From positions 314,172 through 378,171 of the forward strand of contig JBLXDM010000004.1 of the NCBI GenBank assembly GCA_048264125.1: DNA of 64,000 nt. Reading direction: 5' to 3'. The notes beneath the pieces are model-generated. The model ran no database searches and was not told the DNA's origin. It saw nothing but the letters and a program-made list of their open reading frames with translations. Below are positions 18,300 through 27,840 of the stretch, piece after piece (positions within the stretch are counted from its first letter, which is position 1; the number at the start of each line of letters is the position of its first letter). The DNA is from M1-B18 sp048264125 (GTDB taxonomy: Bacteria; Bacillota; Clostridia; Peptostreptococcales; Natronincolaceae). The position numbers and the translations under genes are program-made.

Positions 18300-18530
18300 T
18301 TAAGATAAAGCTATTGATTTAGTTAAAAAATTGCCTCGCATAAGATACCTTAAGGTCATTGTAGTATTATTAATATTATAGATTTCAATATTTGCTACGC
18401 CTTTGTGCTTTAAAATAGCATTCAATTCTTTTCGTTCCGCTATGATATCCGTTGATGTATTTTTTAACAAGGCCTTATGTGCATTACTGCCCCATAGCTC
18501 TAAAAGCTCATTTACTGATAGTGTTTTCAT
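18300..18530 (-). CDS. Small protein of unknown function
   Basis: Protein of 76 residues beginning MKTLSVNELLELWGSN, with no membrane segment and no motif I recognise. The start has an excellent GGGAGGA site 6 bases upstream, which is the main reason for calling it. It lies between helD and a helix-turn-helix gene, all on the same strand; the spacing (86 bp) permits cotranscription with the latter. Confidence 0.55.
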   Translation of the reverse strand: MKTLSVNELLELWGSNAHKALLKNTSTDIIAERKELNAILKHKGVANIEIYNINNTTMTLRYLMRGNFLTKSIALS

Positions 18531-18616
18531 AAAAATCCTCCCGTTTCAAATAGTATTTGCCGTGGTTATCCCTGGTTGCCTATATTACAGCATCACTATT
18601 GAATCAAGGGCATGCC

Positions 18617-18817
18617 TTATAAACGTTCCCCTTTTTTTTGCTTTTCTATAAACTCCGAAAGATCGCTTCGCTTTACACGCCAATGGCGTCCAATTTTAAA
18701 CCCCTGTATTTTTCCCTCTTGTACGAATTTATAAGTAGTTACCTCGCTTATTTTAAGGTATTCAGCTACTTCCGATATCGTCATAATCTCGTCTTCCTTA
18801 TGATAATCCTTACCCAT
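18617..18817 (-). CDS. Excisionase-type helix-turn-helix protein
   Basis: Protein of 66 residues consisting of one MerR/excisionase-like domain: MTISEVAEYLKISEVTTYKF, then EGKIQGFKIGRHWRVKRSDL. Such stand-alone domains act as DNA-binding regulators or adaptors. The ATG at 18817 has AGAGG nine bases upstream; the frame extends 11 codons further to a TTG with poor spacing. The divergent promoter region contains two 17-bp direct repeats that could be its operator. Confidence 0.8.
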   Translation of the reverse strand: MGKDYHKEDEIMTISEVAEYLKISEVTTYKFVQEGKIQGFKIGRHWRVKRSDLSEFIEKQKKGERL

Positions 18818-18936
18818 GAATTTCATCCTCTCATCAAATTGGTCTATCAATTATCCTCTTTGTAGTAAACAAACGAAGCACTTTCTTGCCTCCTTTAGCG
18901 ATCATTTATAAATAGTATATATAAAAAATTACATTT

Positions 18937-18970
18937 AAACAAGTTGTATTATAAAACAAATTGTATTATA
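18937..18970. repeat. Tandem 17-bp direct repeat, candidate operator
   Basis: Two adjacent 17-bp units, AAACAAGTTGTATTATA and AAACAAATTGTATTATA, differ at one base. They lie between the divergent helix-turn-helix and methyltransferase genes and overlap the -35 element of the latter. Confidence 0.7.
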
Positions 18971-18989
18971 TATTTTTATTTGATATAAT
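18961..18989 (+). promoter_or_regulatory. Sigma-A-type promoter
   Basis: TTGTAT at 18961-18966, a 17-bp spacer and TATAAT at 18984-18989, about 60 bp before the methyltransferase start. Confidence 0.6.
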
Positions 18990-19047
18990 TTATCTGAATT
19001 ATAAATGGTTATAAAAGAATATATATGTTTGAGGAAGGAGAGACATC

Positions 19048-19653
19048 ATGAATTACACAGGAGAAAGAGTTATACCGGCACTTATGAAACCTAAAAACGG
19101 CATGCTGCTTGAGCATATTGCACGATACGAATTTTCAAAGGAGTTTTGTAAAGGAAGGGTCCTGGATATTGCCTGCGGCGTGGGCTATGGTAGCGAAATC
19201 ATATTAAAGCAAAACCCCAATGTCGAAAGCTTTGTCGGAATTGATATCGATCCAGAAGCTATCGCCTATGCAGAGGCAAATTACAGCTTTATGGAAGCCA
19301 GCTACTATGCTGATGATGCCTTAAATCCCGAGCTGAGTAAAAAATATGGCACCTTTGATACGATTTTGAGCTTTGAAACAATTGAGCATTTTTATGGGGA
19401 TGAGGCATTTGTAAATAATTTATATAGTCTTCTTAAGACTGATGGGACACTTATTATTTCCACCCCCTTTGGTCGAGGTAAGAATGAACCCTGCTCTTGC
19501 CCCTTTCATGTGTATCAATACACTGAGAAGGAATTTCTGGAGGTTCTTAAGCCTTTTAAAAGCATTACAATGTATCATCAAATTGACAAAACTATTGAAA
19601 TCCCAAAGGAAGATATGAAGTACTATTTAATGGTTGCGGTCTGCAAAAAATAA
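19048..19653 (+). CDS. Class I SAM-dependent methyltransferase
   Basis: Protein of 201 residues. It has motif I VLDIACGVGYGSE (about 37-49), acidic ribose-binding loop GIDIDPEA, and FDTILSFETIEHF before the central strand. The substrate cannot be predicted; the start MNYTGERVIP resembles small-molecule or sugar methyltransferases. GAAGGAGAG precedes the ATG. One of the few plus-strand genes, divergent from the helix-turn-helix gene; its stop codon lies inside the terminator hairpin of the facing hydrolase gene. Confidence 0.85.
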   Translation: MNYTGERVIPALMKPKNGMLLEHIARYEFSKEFCKGRVLDIACGVGYGSEIILKQNPNVESFVGIDIDPEAIAYAEANYSFMEASYYADDALNPELSKKYGTFDTILSFETIEHFYGDEAFVNNLYSLLKTDGTLIISTPFGRGKNEPCSCPFHVYQYTEKEFLEVLKPFKSITMYHQIDKTIEIPKEDMKYYLMVAVCKK

Positions 19654-19692
19654 CCTCTAACCACCCTTAATATGCTGGTGGCTGAGGTTATT
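19645..19692 (-). terminator. Strong terminator of the hydrolase gene
   Basis: AATAACCTCTAACCACC pairs with GGTGGCTGAGGTTATT, followed by TTTTTT on the minus strand. It overlaps the 3' end of the convergent methyltransferase gene. Confidence 0.8.
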
Positions 19693-19698
19693 CAGTTC

Positions 19699-20679
19699 CT
19701 AACTCTCAGAGTATTGATGCTTTTCAACAAATTCCAATATCCTAGCATTCACCTCAGCACTAAATTCACCATTTATTGCATGGGAGGCATTCTTCCAGTT
19801 TTCTATTTCGATATTCTTCACATAGCTTTTTCCGGTTTCTACCGCCTTCGTAGAGTTATGCATAAAGCTTTTCTCAGCCATCAATGCCAGTATCGGCACC
19901 TCTATTCCTTGCAAATCCTCTGTACTGAAGCTCTGTGGTGCTGGAAGCTTTATTTTATAATTCCTCATCCCCTCCGCTATTAATTTAGCCACAGGCTGGC
20001 TATCATCAGTCTTAGCACCTCCAGAAATAACACTTAGCATTTTCTCTCTTATAGGCTTAGGCACAAAGGGGACTGAGGCTGGTATCGAAATAGCTATCGC
20101 CTTAAGGGATATGGGAGCAAATACAAATACAGGGTCTAGAAGACTAACTGATGCAATTGCTTCAGGATAGAAGCGCACTAGGTTCATTGCTGTCCATCCA
20201 CCTATGGAAACCCCTACTAGATGAACCCTTTCCAGCTCCAGCTTCGATATTACCTCCCTTAACCATTCTGCCTGCTGCTGACTGTCGGCTATTTCCTCCT
20301 TCTGTATACTCATACCTGGTTCTCCTAAAAGATCCACCGAATAAACTGGCCTTTCCTCCAATAAGCCTGCTAAATTAGCATCCCACATCGGTGTTGAGGC
20401 AGACCTACCATGCAACAGCATTATAGGCTCCTTATGGCTATTTTCATCCTTAGTAAAATAATATACCCTGACGCTTCCATATGCTGTTTCTACGTCAAAG
20501 CTTTCTTGAGGCGAAGGTAGTATTGCCATTGCTTCATTATAGGCCAGCATAAAATCCTCTCTGCTTTCCTCCGATACAAATTGTCCCAATTTGGGGGAAT
20601 TTGATGGAATAAATAGTGAAACAATACTAATTACAATGATTGCAGCCATTAAAAGGCCTGCTATTTTAATTATACTCAT
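19699..20679 (-). CDS. Membrane-anchored alpha/beta hydrolase
   Basis: Protein of 326 residues with an N-terminal membrane anchor (residues 5-24). An alpha/beta hydrolase fold follows, with oxyanion segment LLHGRSASTPMWD, nucleophile elbow GVSIGGW (Ser), and the C-terminal catalytic histidine in NASHAI. It probably acts on an ester or amide on the outer membrane face. AAGGAGG precedes the ATG. It follows a MerR-family regulator by 36 bp, so the pair is likely one operon. Confidence 0.82.
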   Translation of the reverse strand: MSIIKIAGLLMAAIIVISIVSLFIPSNSPKLGQFVSEESREDFMLAYNEAMAILPSPQESFDVETAYGSVRVYYFTKDENSHKEPIMLLHGRSASTPMWDANLAGLLEERPVYSVDLLGEPGMSIQKEEIADSQQQAEWLREVISKLELERVHLVGVSIGGWTAMNLVRFYPEAIASVSLLDPVFVFAPISLKAIAISIPASVPFVPKPIREKMLSVISGGAKTDDSQPVAKLIAEGMRNYKIKLPAPQSFSTEDLQGIEVPILALMAEKSFMHNSTKAVETGKSYVKNIEIENWKNASHAINGEFSAEVNARILEFVEKHQYSES

Positions 20680-20715
20680 ATTACATTTCCTCCTTTTTGT
20701 GGGTTCCTACAGCTT

Positions 20716-21486
20716 TTACCAAGGGAGCCTTATATCATTTTTCTCGCAATATAACTGGACACAGTCGCTAATAAATCTGTCCGCAGTTTCCATCAGCCTC
20801 CTAGGACCATCAGACCAAACCTCCCTGCTGCCGTCCACCTTCATATATATTTCTCTAAGCTCTGCATCCCCACCAGTAGCATATTCCTCCATTTGTAGCC
20901 ATTGCTTTGCAAGCTCCTGAGCTATAGCCTCCTCATGTGATATTTCAGATGCATTATAAATTGCTGCTTTTATAGATAGGCTCTTCCATGTATGATAAAA
21001 TGCGAATGCACCCTCTAATCCCTTAAAATGCGCTTCAAATTTTCTTATCTCTTCCTCAGAAAAATTGCCTTCGCCCCAGCTTAGGAAATCCGTGCTGTTT
21101 AGCTTACTGATAAAACCCGCCAAAAATCGCCATGGAGGTATCTTGCCCAAGGCTATTACATCCCTGCAGGCCTCTATAGCCGATAAGCTGGTATGCCTTG
21201 CTTCTATTTGGGTATATAAAGCCGTTGCCTGATAGGCTAGAAGCTCATCCATCTTCTTTAGCTCTGTTTCATTTACCAGCCTTTGCTGTATTTCCTTAAG
21301 GGAGAAGCCTAGGCTTTTATAGAAAATTATCTGCTCCAGCTTCATGATGTCCTTTTCTGTATAATACCTTCTACCGTTTTCATTTTTTTCTGATGCGGGA
21401 AGAAGGCCTGTATTATCATAATGCTGCAGAGTTCTAACCGTTAGTCCAGTGATGCTCACCAATTCCCCGATTGAGTATTCCCTCAT
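20716..21486 (-). CDS. MerR-family regulator with TipAS-like domain
   Basis: Protein of 256 residues. The N-terminal MerR domain (EYSIGELVSITGLTVRTLQH, then GRRYYTEKDIMKLEQI) is followed by the coiled linker and a C-terminal alpha-helical TipAS-like ligand domain. Such proteins activate transcription when a drug or small molecule binds. It stands directly upstream of the hydrolase gene and may control it. AGGTGAT precedes the ATG. Confidence 0.82.
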   Translation of the reverse strand: MREYSIGELVSITGLTVRTLQHYDNTGLLPASEKNENGRRYYTEKDIMKLEQIIFYKSLGFSLKEIQQRLVNETELKKMDELLAYQATALYTQIEARHTSLSAIEACRDVIALGKIPPWRFLAGFISKLNSTDFLSWGEGNFSEEEIRKFEAHFKGLEGAFAFYHTWKSLSIKAAIYNASEISHEEAIAQELAKQWLQMEEYATGGDAELREIYMKVDGSREVWSDGPRRLMETADRFISDCVQLYCEKNDIRLPW

Positions 21487-21551
21487 TATTTATCACCTCA
21501 AATAAGATTATAATTCATTACGTAACGTAATATACAAGCTTTATTTTTTTG

Positions 21552-21591
21552 CACAATAAAACCTCCTCTAAACATTCGTTCAGAGGAGGTT
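21552..21591 (-). terminator. Rho-independent terminator
   Basis: Ten-base perfect stem AACCTCCTCT/AGAGGAGGTT followed on the minus strand by TTTTATTGT. Ends the small membrane-protein gene at 21634. Confidence 0.8.
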
Positions 21592-21633
21592 ATGTAGAGC
21601 CAAGGGCTTAGCTAAGCTACAGCCATGACCAGC

Positions 21634-21882
21634 TTACTTTAATCTTTTTAATTTATCATTTAGTAATGCGATCTGATTTTCCAGCTCTTCTCTCTCTTGC
21701 CTCTTCTGCTGAATCAATGTATCTGTATCACCTATAGCCCCCAGCAGATCACCTAAGGCAGAAAACCAGTCACCGACAACAGACGCTACATCAGGGTCAT
21801 TGATTGATTTTGAAATAATTATTGCAAGAAAAACCACCAAAATAGCAATGCATTTTCCATCTACAGTTATGCAATCCCCCAT
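21634..21882 (-). CDS. Small membrane protein with coiled-coil tail
   Basis: Protein of 82 residues. One hydrophobic segment (CIAILVVFLAIIISK, about 11-25) is followed by a glycine-rich turn and a C-terminal charged coiled coil (QQKRQEREELENQIALLNDK). The ATG at 21882 has AGGGGG 7 bases upstream; another ATG two codons earlier sits too close. No known family recognised. It has its own strong terminator, so it is an independent unit. Probably inner-membrane, coil in the cytoplasm. Confidence 0.65.
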   Translation of the reverse strand: MGDCITVDGKCIAILVVFLAIIISKSINDPDVASVVGDWFSALGDLLGAIGDTDTLIQQKRQEREELENQIALLNDKLKRLK

Positions 21883-21956
21883 CGCCATTCCCCCTTATAA
21901 TCATATTATTCCTAAATATGATTAGGGTGATAGCAATTGGAAAATATAATATGCAA

Positions 21957-23204
21957 TTAAGTGAGTATTCTAACATTTCTAATTCTATTTTTATCCATGT
22001 TCTCTACGATTAGCTTAATGTTATGATACTCAATTCTTTCGCTTTCCTCCGGCAGCCTACCCAGCTCGCCAATAATGAAGCCCCCTATGGAATCAAAGTT
22101 CTCGGATTCAAGGTTTGTACCTATCATCTCATTTATAATTGCCAGCTTTGTGCTGCCATTTACGAGATACTCATCTTCCTTAATCACCTGTATGTCAATT
22201 TCAAAATCATCATATTCGTCTTGAATATCTCCAACGATTTCCTCCAAAAGGTCCTCTATCGTCACTATTCCTGCAGTGCCTCCGTATTCATCTAAAACAA
22301 TTGCCATATGGACACGATTTTTTTTCATTTCGTTAAAGACTTCAATTATCTTCCTATATTCAAAGGTATAGAAGGGCTTTCTAATGTATTTTTCTATTTC
22401 AAATATCTCATTATCATCGCTTAGAAATACAAAGTCCTTAACATTCACTATACCTACTATATCGTCAATTCTATCCACATAAACGGGATATCTGGAAAAT
22501 TGCTCCTTCTTAATAGTACCAATTATTTCATTAAGGTCTGACTGCTGATCAATTGCAATTATATCTGTCCTTTGAATCATTACATCCTTTACATGCATGT
22601 CTCCAAATTCAAATACATTATTTATTATTTGCTTTTCTGCAACCTCCAGCACACCCTCCTCATGACTGACGTTAACTATTGTCCGTAGCTCCTCTTCTGT
22701 TATGAAGGGCTGTATTACACCAGCATTTCCGCCAAACATCTTGATTAAAATATTTGTTATATACGTAAATACCATAACAACCGGATTCATTATATAAACT
22801 AAAATAGCTAAAGGCTTTGCAACCTTAAGGGAAACCCTTTCAGAATTTTGAGCAGCCAAAGATTTTGGAGTTATCTCACCAAATATCAGCACGAATATCG
22901 TCATCACTGCTGTAGACACACCTACGCCTACGCTTCCTAGTAAATCCAGTGCTAATGACGTAGCTATAGCAGATGCAGCAATGTTCACAATATTATTTCC
23001 TACTAAAATCGTTCCTAAAAGCTTACCAGGCTCATCCAATAGCTTATTTATCTGTCCAGCTCCTTTAATCCCCTCATCCACCATATGTCTAATGCGTATT
23101 TTACTCAATGACGTTAATGCAGTTTCCGATGCTGAAAAAAAGCTTGAGCATAACAAAAGAATAACTAAAACTATTAACTGCCATATACTACCAGGGTCCA
23201 ACAA
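21957..23204 (-). CDS. CorC/HlyC (CNNM-type) transporter with CBS pair
   Basis: Protein of about 415 residues in three parts: an N-terminal DUF21 membrane domain with four hydrophobic segments (SSFFSASETALTSLSK near the start), a CBS-domain pair (MIQRTDIIAIDQQ to ...DEYGGTAGIVTIEDLLEEIV), and a C-terminal CorC_HlyC domain (FDSIGGFIIGELGRLPEE). The family moves or regulates Mg2+/Co2+. The TTG at 23204 is chosen because AGGAG lies 7 bases upstream; a GTG two codons earlier is too close. Confidence 0.88.
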   Translation of the reverse strand: MLDPGSIWQLIVLVILLLCSSFFSASETALTSLSKIRIRHMVDEGIKGAGQINKLLDEPGKLLGTILVGNNIVNIAASAIATSLALDLLGSVGVGVSTAVMTIFVLIFGEITPKSLAAQNSERVSLKVAKPLAILVYIMNPVVMVFTYITNILIKMFGGNAGVIQPFITEEELRTIVNVSHEEGVLEVAEKQIINNVFEFGDMHVKDVMIQRTDIIAIDQQSDLNEIIGTIKKEQFSRYPVYVDRIDDIVGIVNVKDFVFLSDDNEIFEIEKYIRKPFYTFEYRKIIEVFNEMKKNRVHMAIVLDEYGGTAGIVTIEDLLEEIVGDIQDEYDDFEIDIQVIKEDEYLVNGSTKLAIINEMIGTNLESENFDSIGGFIIGELGRLPEESERIEYHNIKLIVENMDKNRIRNVRILT

Positions 23205-23414
23205 AACCACACTCCTTAATTTTTTTCGACTAATCTATTATATCACATAACTATATATAACTAAATGAACAGCGTTTCCCAAATTAAGAGCATATTTTGC
23301 TATTTTCAGGGAATTAATGTATTTGTTATGTGAAACCTTTAAAAATTCTCTGTTAATTGAGCTCATTCTCATGTTTACACATATATACATACATTTTGGG
23401 ACTAGACTACTACT

Positions 23415-23448
23415 TAAATAAAAAATAAAACTCCTTCTTCGGAAGGAG
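23415..23448 (-). terminator. Rho-independent terminator
   Basis: CTCCTTC-TTCG-GAAGGAG hairpin with a stable UUCG loop, followed on the minus strand by TTTTATTTTTTATT. Placed directly after the stalk-domain gene at 23457. Confidence 0.9.
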
Positions 23449-23456
23449 CCAGTTAT

Positions 23457-23918
23457 TTATTTAATGCTTACAATTCTAAAATTAATTCTACTTATATATT
23501 CACTGGAAATAAAAACATTTGAATATAGTCCCTTTCCTTCTCCCTTTTCTAAGGATGTCGCAATTACTAGAGTTTCCGAACCCATAACTTCTCCTGAATA
23601 ATCTATGTATTCTACTATTATATTTGCTTCTTCTATTCTCTCATCCGCTATATTTATAAGCTCAGCATATACTCCAGTCTCATTGCATAATAATTGCTCT
23701 TCTACAGTCTTTATATATATTGAATCTCCCCAGTCTGCATTGTACTTTATTATAACCTCCTGAGTGTCCTCAAGCCATATCACCACGGAACCGGTTGCCT
23801 CGGCAATAAATCTAACAGGCACCAACGTCCTACCATCAATAACTGTCGGAGCAACGTCGAGCTCTATGCCTTTCCCATTTATAGCATAAAAACCCATCCA
23901 ACAAAAGCTACACGACAA
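23457..23918 (-). CDS. Copper amine oxidase-like stalk-domain protein, probably 5'-truncated
   Basis: The first 55 residues match the copper-amine-oxidase-N (stalk) domain of clostridial surface proteins: INGKGIELDVAPTVIDGRT, LVPVRFIAEATGSVV, WLEDTQEVII. The rest is a beta-rich domain of unknown type. Such proteins normally start with a signal peptide, which is missing here. The only start is TTG without a ribosome-binding site, and the frame abuts the divergent kinase gene. I therefore suspect the 5' end was lost, although the terminator is intact. It may not be expressed. Confidence 0.5.
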   Translation of the reverse strand: MSCSFCWMGFYAINGKGIELDVAPTVIDGRTLVPVRFIAEATGSVVIWLEDTQEVIIKYNADWGDSIYIKTVEEQLLCNETGVYAELINIADERIEEANIIVEYIDYSGEVMGSETLVIATSLEKGEGKGLYSNVFISSEYISRINFRIVSIK

Positions 23919-24001
23919 AAGTGAGTCTAAAGGTAATTAGAGGAAATATTAAATTGCCGTCGAAGGTTTTATTACAATTCGTTAACAGGGGGTATTGTTA
24001 C

Positions 24002-25996
24002 ATGAGAAGAATAGACAATTTCCAAAGAACCGAATTAATTTTAAAAAGCGTTGCCGCAGGTGTATGGGAATACAATGCTGTTACAAATGAAGTATTTTAC
24101 TCGGAAGCCCTGAAAAAGGACTTAGGGTATTCTGCTTCGGAGCTAAATAACGGCACCTATGAGGATTTTTTAAGCCTGGTCCATCCGAAGGATATAGAGG
24201 GTCTAAACAAAACCTTTCAGTCATATCTTTCAGGAGCATTAGAGGAATACGAGACAGAACTCAGACTGAAGACTAAGCAGGGGAATTTTAAGTGGTTTTT
24301 GTCCAGAGGCAACGCCATATGGGATGATGAAGGAAGAGTCCTTTATGTGGTAGGCATACATATTGATATAAATGATAAAAAGCTACAGGAGGAAAGAGCA
24401 TTAAACATCCAAAATAGATTTATGCAGCTTTTCATGGAAGTCAACGATATTATGCTAATCGTAGAATTAGACGACAAGGGTTTCCCGAAAAAGCTGATTA
24501 ATGCAAACAATGCTGCCTGTAAAAGGCTAGGCTACACCAGAAATGAGCTTTTAGACCTTTCCCTATATGATTTGAAGCCGCCTGAATACCACCATGAAGT
24601 CAACAGTAATATGTTAATTGACAGCCTTAACCCTACATCAATTGAGTCTGCTTTACTGTCAAGGGATGGTAGCGTAATTCCTGTGGAGATGTATTGCTAC
24701 TCTCTAATTTTAGAGGATAAAATAGTTAAGCTCTGTATTCTAAGAGATATAAGTGAAAGAAAAAGAGCCGATGATTTGCTGAAAAAGAGTGAATTGCGCT
24801 ATAGAACCCTTATTGACCTATGTCCAGACGCAATCATAGTAAGTAAAAATCAGAAAATACTGTATAGCAATCCTGCAGCTGCAAAGATGGCAGGCTATCC
24901 CAGTCCAGAAGCTTTAACTGGCGTGCCTGTAGGTGCTATTATTGGTGCATCCAATAGCGAAAAGGCGATAGAGCGTGAAAAAAGTATTATTACCGACAAT
25001 ACCTTCAGCAGCATAGAGTATGAAATCATACTGGAGAATGGAGAAAGCTTCTATATAGAGTCGGCCTCCAATATAATACCCTATGGTGAGGATACAGCAG
25101 TTTTATCTATAATAAGAGATATTACTGAAAGAAAAAAGCTAGAGGCAGAATTACAGGCAAAGGCTGAGGACAATGAATACCTGTTGAAGCAGAGCAATGA
25201 ATATGACATACTCAAAACTGAGTTTTTCTCAAACATCTCCCATGAATTGAAAACACCTCTAAATATACTTCTGGGGGCTATTCAGCTGATCCAACAAAAG
25301 CAGGCAGAGGTAGAATGTCCGTCAAGATGCAATAAGTATATTAAAATAATGAAGCAGAACAGCTATCGCCTATTGAGGCTTGTTAATAATCTCATAGACA
25401 TTACCCGCATAGATTCCGGCTATTTCAACCTGGATGTATGCAATTGCAATATCATAACGGTTATCGAGGAGATAACTCAGTCGGTGTCCAAATATATTGA
25501 AAGCAAGGGAGTTCAATTAGTTTTTTCTGCAACCGTTGAGGAGCTGTGGATGTCCTGTGACCTTGATAAAATTGAGAGAATAATGCTAAACTTACTCTCT
25601 AATGCAGTTAAATTTACAAATCCTGGTGGTAGCATTTTGGTCAGCATTTCTACATTAAAGGATAAGGTCCTGATTTCTGTAAAGGACACGGGCATTGGCA
25701 TAGCCAACGAAAAGCAGGAGATTATATTTCAGCGCTTCAGACAGGCCGATGATTTGCTCAGCAGAAAGGCCGAGGGCAGCGGTATTGGTCTTTCGTTGGT
25801 TAAGGCTTTAGTGGAAGCCCACGATGGCGCAATAACCTTAAACAGTAAGCTTGGGGAGGGTAGCGAATTTATTGTGGAGCTGCCAGTAAAAAGCCTGGAA
25901 ATTCCCTGCAATGATTATACAATCACCTCTGATTATAACGATATAAACATAGAAAGGATTAGAATTGAGTTCTCTGATATCTATTCCCTACGATAG
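24002..25996 (+). CDS. Orphan PAS-domain sensor histidine kinase
   Basis: Protein of 664 residues without membrane segments. Three PAS domains (about 8-125, 140-255, 262-380) are followed by a short coiled coil and HisKA with the phospho-accepting His at 414 (NISHELKTPLNIL). The ATPase domain has LLSNAVKFT (N box), DTGIGI (G1) and GSGIGLSLVKALVE (G2). Cytoplasmic sensor, perhaps for redox or small ligands through PAS. The ATG at 24002 with AGGGGG upstream is preferred to an earlier one. No response-regulator gene lies nearby. The kinase core and tail are closely related to those of the gene at 38881-41310. Confidence 0.88.
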   Translation: MRRIDNFQRTELILKSVAAGVWEYNAVTNEVFYSEALKKDLGYSASELNNGTYEDFLSLVHPKDIEGLNKTFQSYLSGALEEYETELRLKTKQGNFKWFLSRGNAIWDDEGRVLYVVGIHIDINDKKLQEERALNIQNRFMQLFMEVNDIMLIVELDDKGFPKKLINANNAACKRLGYTRNELLDLSLYDLKPPEYHHEVNSNMLIDSLNPTSIESALLSRDGSVIPVEMYCYSLILEDKIVKLCILRDISERKRADDLLKKSELRYRTLIDLCPDAIIVSKNQKILYSNPAAAKMAGYPSPEALTGVPVGAIIGASNSEKAIEREKSIITDNTFSSIEYEIILENGESFYIESASNIIPYGEDTAVLSIIRDITERKKLEAELQAKAEDNEYLLKQSNEYDILKTEFFSNISHELKTPLNILLGAIQLIQQKQAEVECPSRCNKYIKIMKQNSYRLLRLVNNLIDITRIDSGYFNLDVCNCNIITVIEEITQSVSKYIESKGVQLVFSATVEELWMSCDLDKIERIMLNLLSNAVKFTNPGGSILVSISTLKDKVLISVKDTGIGIANEKQEIIFQRFRQADDLLSRKAEGSGIGLSLVKALVEAHDGAITLNSKLGEGSEFIVELPVKSLEIPCNDYTITSDYNDINIERIRIEFSDIYSLR

Positions 25997-26059
25997 AAGT
26001 ATAAAAGACAGCAGCACTTTAACAGTCCTCTCGTATGAACTTCAATTATCTAGCAAAAA

Positions 26060-26114
26060 ACAATAAAAAAACTGCAAAATCCTTAAACAGCAAGAAATAA
26101 GGATTATTGCAGTT
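26060..26114 (-). terminator. Terminator after selO
   Basis: Long stem AACTGCAAnAATCCTT against AAGGATTnTTGCAGTT followed by TTTTTTATTG on the minus strand. Confidence 0.75.
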
Positions 26115-26126
26115 AATGCCGCATAT

Positions 26127-27599
26127 TTAAGTTCCACAATAAGTTTGATATCTACAGGAGCCTGCAGGTGGCAATGAAGCGTACGCCTCCTGCACCGGGG
26201 AATATTCATAGGGACTGCGTAGAATCGAAACAAGCTCCTCCATAGCACTGTAGTCCTGTCTGACCGCCGCCTCCAATGCAGCCTCCACCCTATGATTCCT
26301 TGGGATAACTGCAGGATTTGATTTCATCATCAGTATTCTTATGGCGTCCTTTGATTTCCCCTGACCTTCTAGGCGATTTTGCCATTTTTCCCTCCATTTA
26401 ACGAAGTCAGTGCTTTTAAACACCTCCATATTCTCGTATACACCTAAGGTTAAAGCCCTGAAGGTATTTGTATAATCGGCCCTGTTTTCCTGCATTAGCC
26501 TCAGCAGCTCTTCAATCAATGCTTCATCCTGTGTGTCTGAATTAAATATTCCCAGCTTAGCCTTCATTCCCTCCAGCCAGTAGCTGTGAAAGAGGGGTTC
26601 AAAGCCTGCAATTGCTTCTTCTGCTAAGCTTATGGCCTTTTCCTGCTGCTTATCAATTAAGGGCAGGAGAGCATCAGCAAGACGTGCAAGATTCCATTGT
26701 GCAATGCCCGGCTGGTTCCCATAGGCGTATCTTCCCTGCCGATCGATGGAGCTAAAAACAGTGCTAGTGTCGTAGACATCCATGAAGGCGCAGGGGCCGT
26801 AGTCAATGGTTTCTCCGCTTATTGTCATATTGTCGGTATTCATTACACCATGTATAAAGCCCACCAGCTGCCATTGTGCAATTAGTCTTGCTTGATTTTT
26901 AATTATCGCCATCAAAAACGAAAGGTATCTATCCTCTTCCTTTAAATCTAATAGCTGAGGATAATGCCGTTTTATAGCGTAGTCTGCAAGCGCCTTTAGC
27001 TCCCTATTATTTCCCCATTTTTCAGCATATTGAAAGGTACCTACCCTCAAATGACTGGCGGCAACACGAGTTAGTACAGCTCCAGGTAAAGGTGCTTCTC
27101 TATATATGTCTTCTCCCGTTCTTACTACAGCTAAGCTTCGGGTGGTGGGAATGCCTAAGGCATACATGGCCTCGCTAATAATATATTCCCTCAGCATAGG
27201 TCCTATGGCAGCCCTGCCATCGCCTCCCCTAGAATAGGGTGTGGGGCCGGAGCCCTTCAGCTGTATATCCAATAGCCTCCCGGGGGCCGCTGCTTGTTCG
27301 CCTATCAATACTGCTCTGCCATCCCCCAGCATGGTAAAATGTCCAAACTGATGACCTGCATAGGCCTGTGCTATTGGGGATGCGCCATCAGGCAGCCTAT
27401 TCCCTGCAAATATTTCTACTGCCTCCTGCAGCTCCAGCTCCTTTGCCTCCAGTCCCAGCTCCGTTGCAAGCGGATAGTTGAGCACTACTAAGCGTGGTGA
27501 AGCAACAGGCGTCGGGTCAATGCTGCTATAAAGCATGCCTGGTAATTCCTTATATGTATTTTTCAGGCTCCAGCCTGACCGTATCTCTAGCTTCTGCAT
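26127..27599 (-). CDS. selO: SelO/YdiU protein adenylyltransferase
   Basis: Protein of 490 residues of the SelO pseudokinase family, which transfers AMP from ATP to protein Ser/Thr/Tyr hydroxyls. Landmarks are AQAYAGHQFGHFTMLGDGRA (about 77-96), LDIQLKGSGPTPYSRGGDGR, GVMNTDNMTISGETIDYGPC (catalytic and metal-binding Asn and Asp), and the C-terminal redox cysteine near QTYCGT at the end, which is selenocysteine in some homologues. The second of two adjacent ATG codons (27599) has AGAGGA at 6 bases. Length is typical. Confidence 0.92.
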   Translation of the reverse strand: MQKLEIRSGWSLKNTYKELPGMLYSSIDPTPVASPRLVVLNYPLATELGLEAKELELQEAVEIFAGNRLPDGASPIAQAYAGHQFGHFTMLGDGRAVLIGEQAAAPGRLLDIQLKGSGPTPYSRGGDGRAAIGPMLREYIISEAMYALGIPTTRSLAVVRTGEDIYREAPLPGAVLTRVAASHLRVGTFQYAEKWGNNRELKALADYAIKRHYPQLLDLKEEDRYLSFLMAIIKNQARLIAQWQLVGFIHGVMNTDNMTISGETIDYGPCAFMDVYDTSTVFSSIDRQGRYAYGNQPGIAQWNLARLADALLPLIDKQQEKAISLAEEAIAGFEPLFHSYWLEGMKAKLGIFNSDTQDEALIEELLRLMQENRADYTNTFRALTLGVYENMEVFKSTDFVKWREKWQNRLEGQGKSKDAIRILMMKSNPAVIPRNHRVEAALEAAVRQDYSAMEELVSILRSPYEYSPVQEAYASLPPAGSCRYQTYCGT

Positions 27600-27840
27600 C
27601 ATAATTCCTCTTTTCCCTTTTGTCATTTATTATCCATAAATACTGCATGTAAACAGCTATAAACACTTTAAAAATAGTTTCCTCCTGTTATCGGTTATTA
27701 TTCCATTTAATATGTAAAATAAAAGGCATCCTACAGCTGCATGCGCATTCAAATACTCACCTGATTCTTCATTTCACTGTGTGCCATTCAGTATGACAGC
27801 CTCTCAGACTTTTCAGTGGTCTTTTGGGAGGTGTTGGGTG

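Noticed and set aside
5960..21625. Shared sequence AGCTAAGCTACAGC near 5975 and 21612
   Set aside because: Only 14 bases, partly self-complementary, in unrelated contexts; could be chance.
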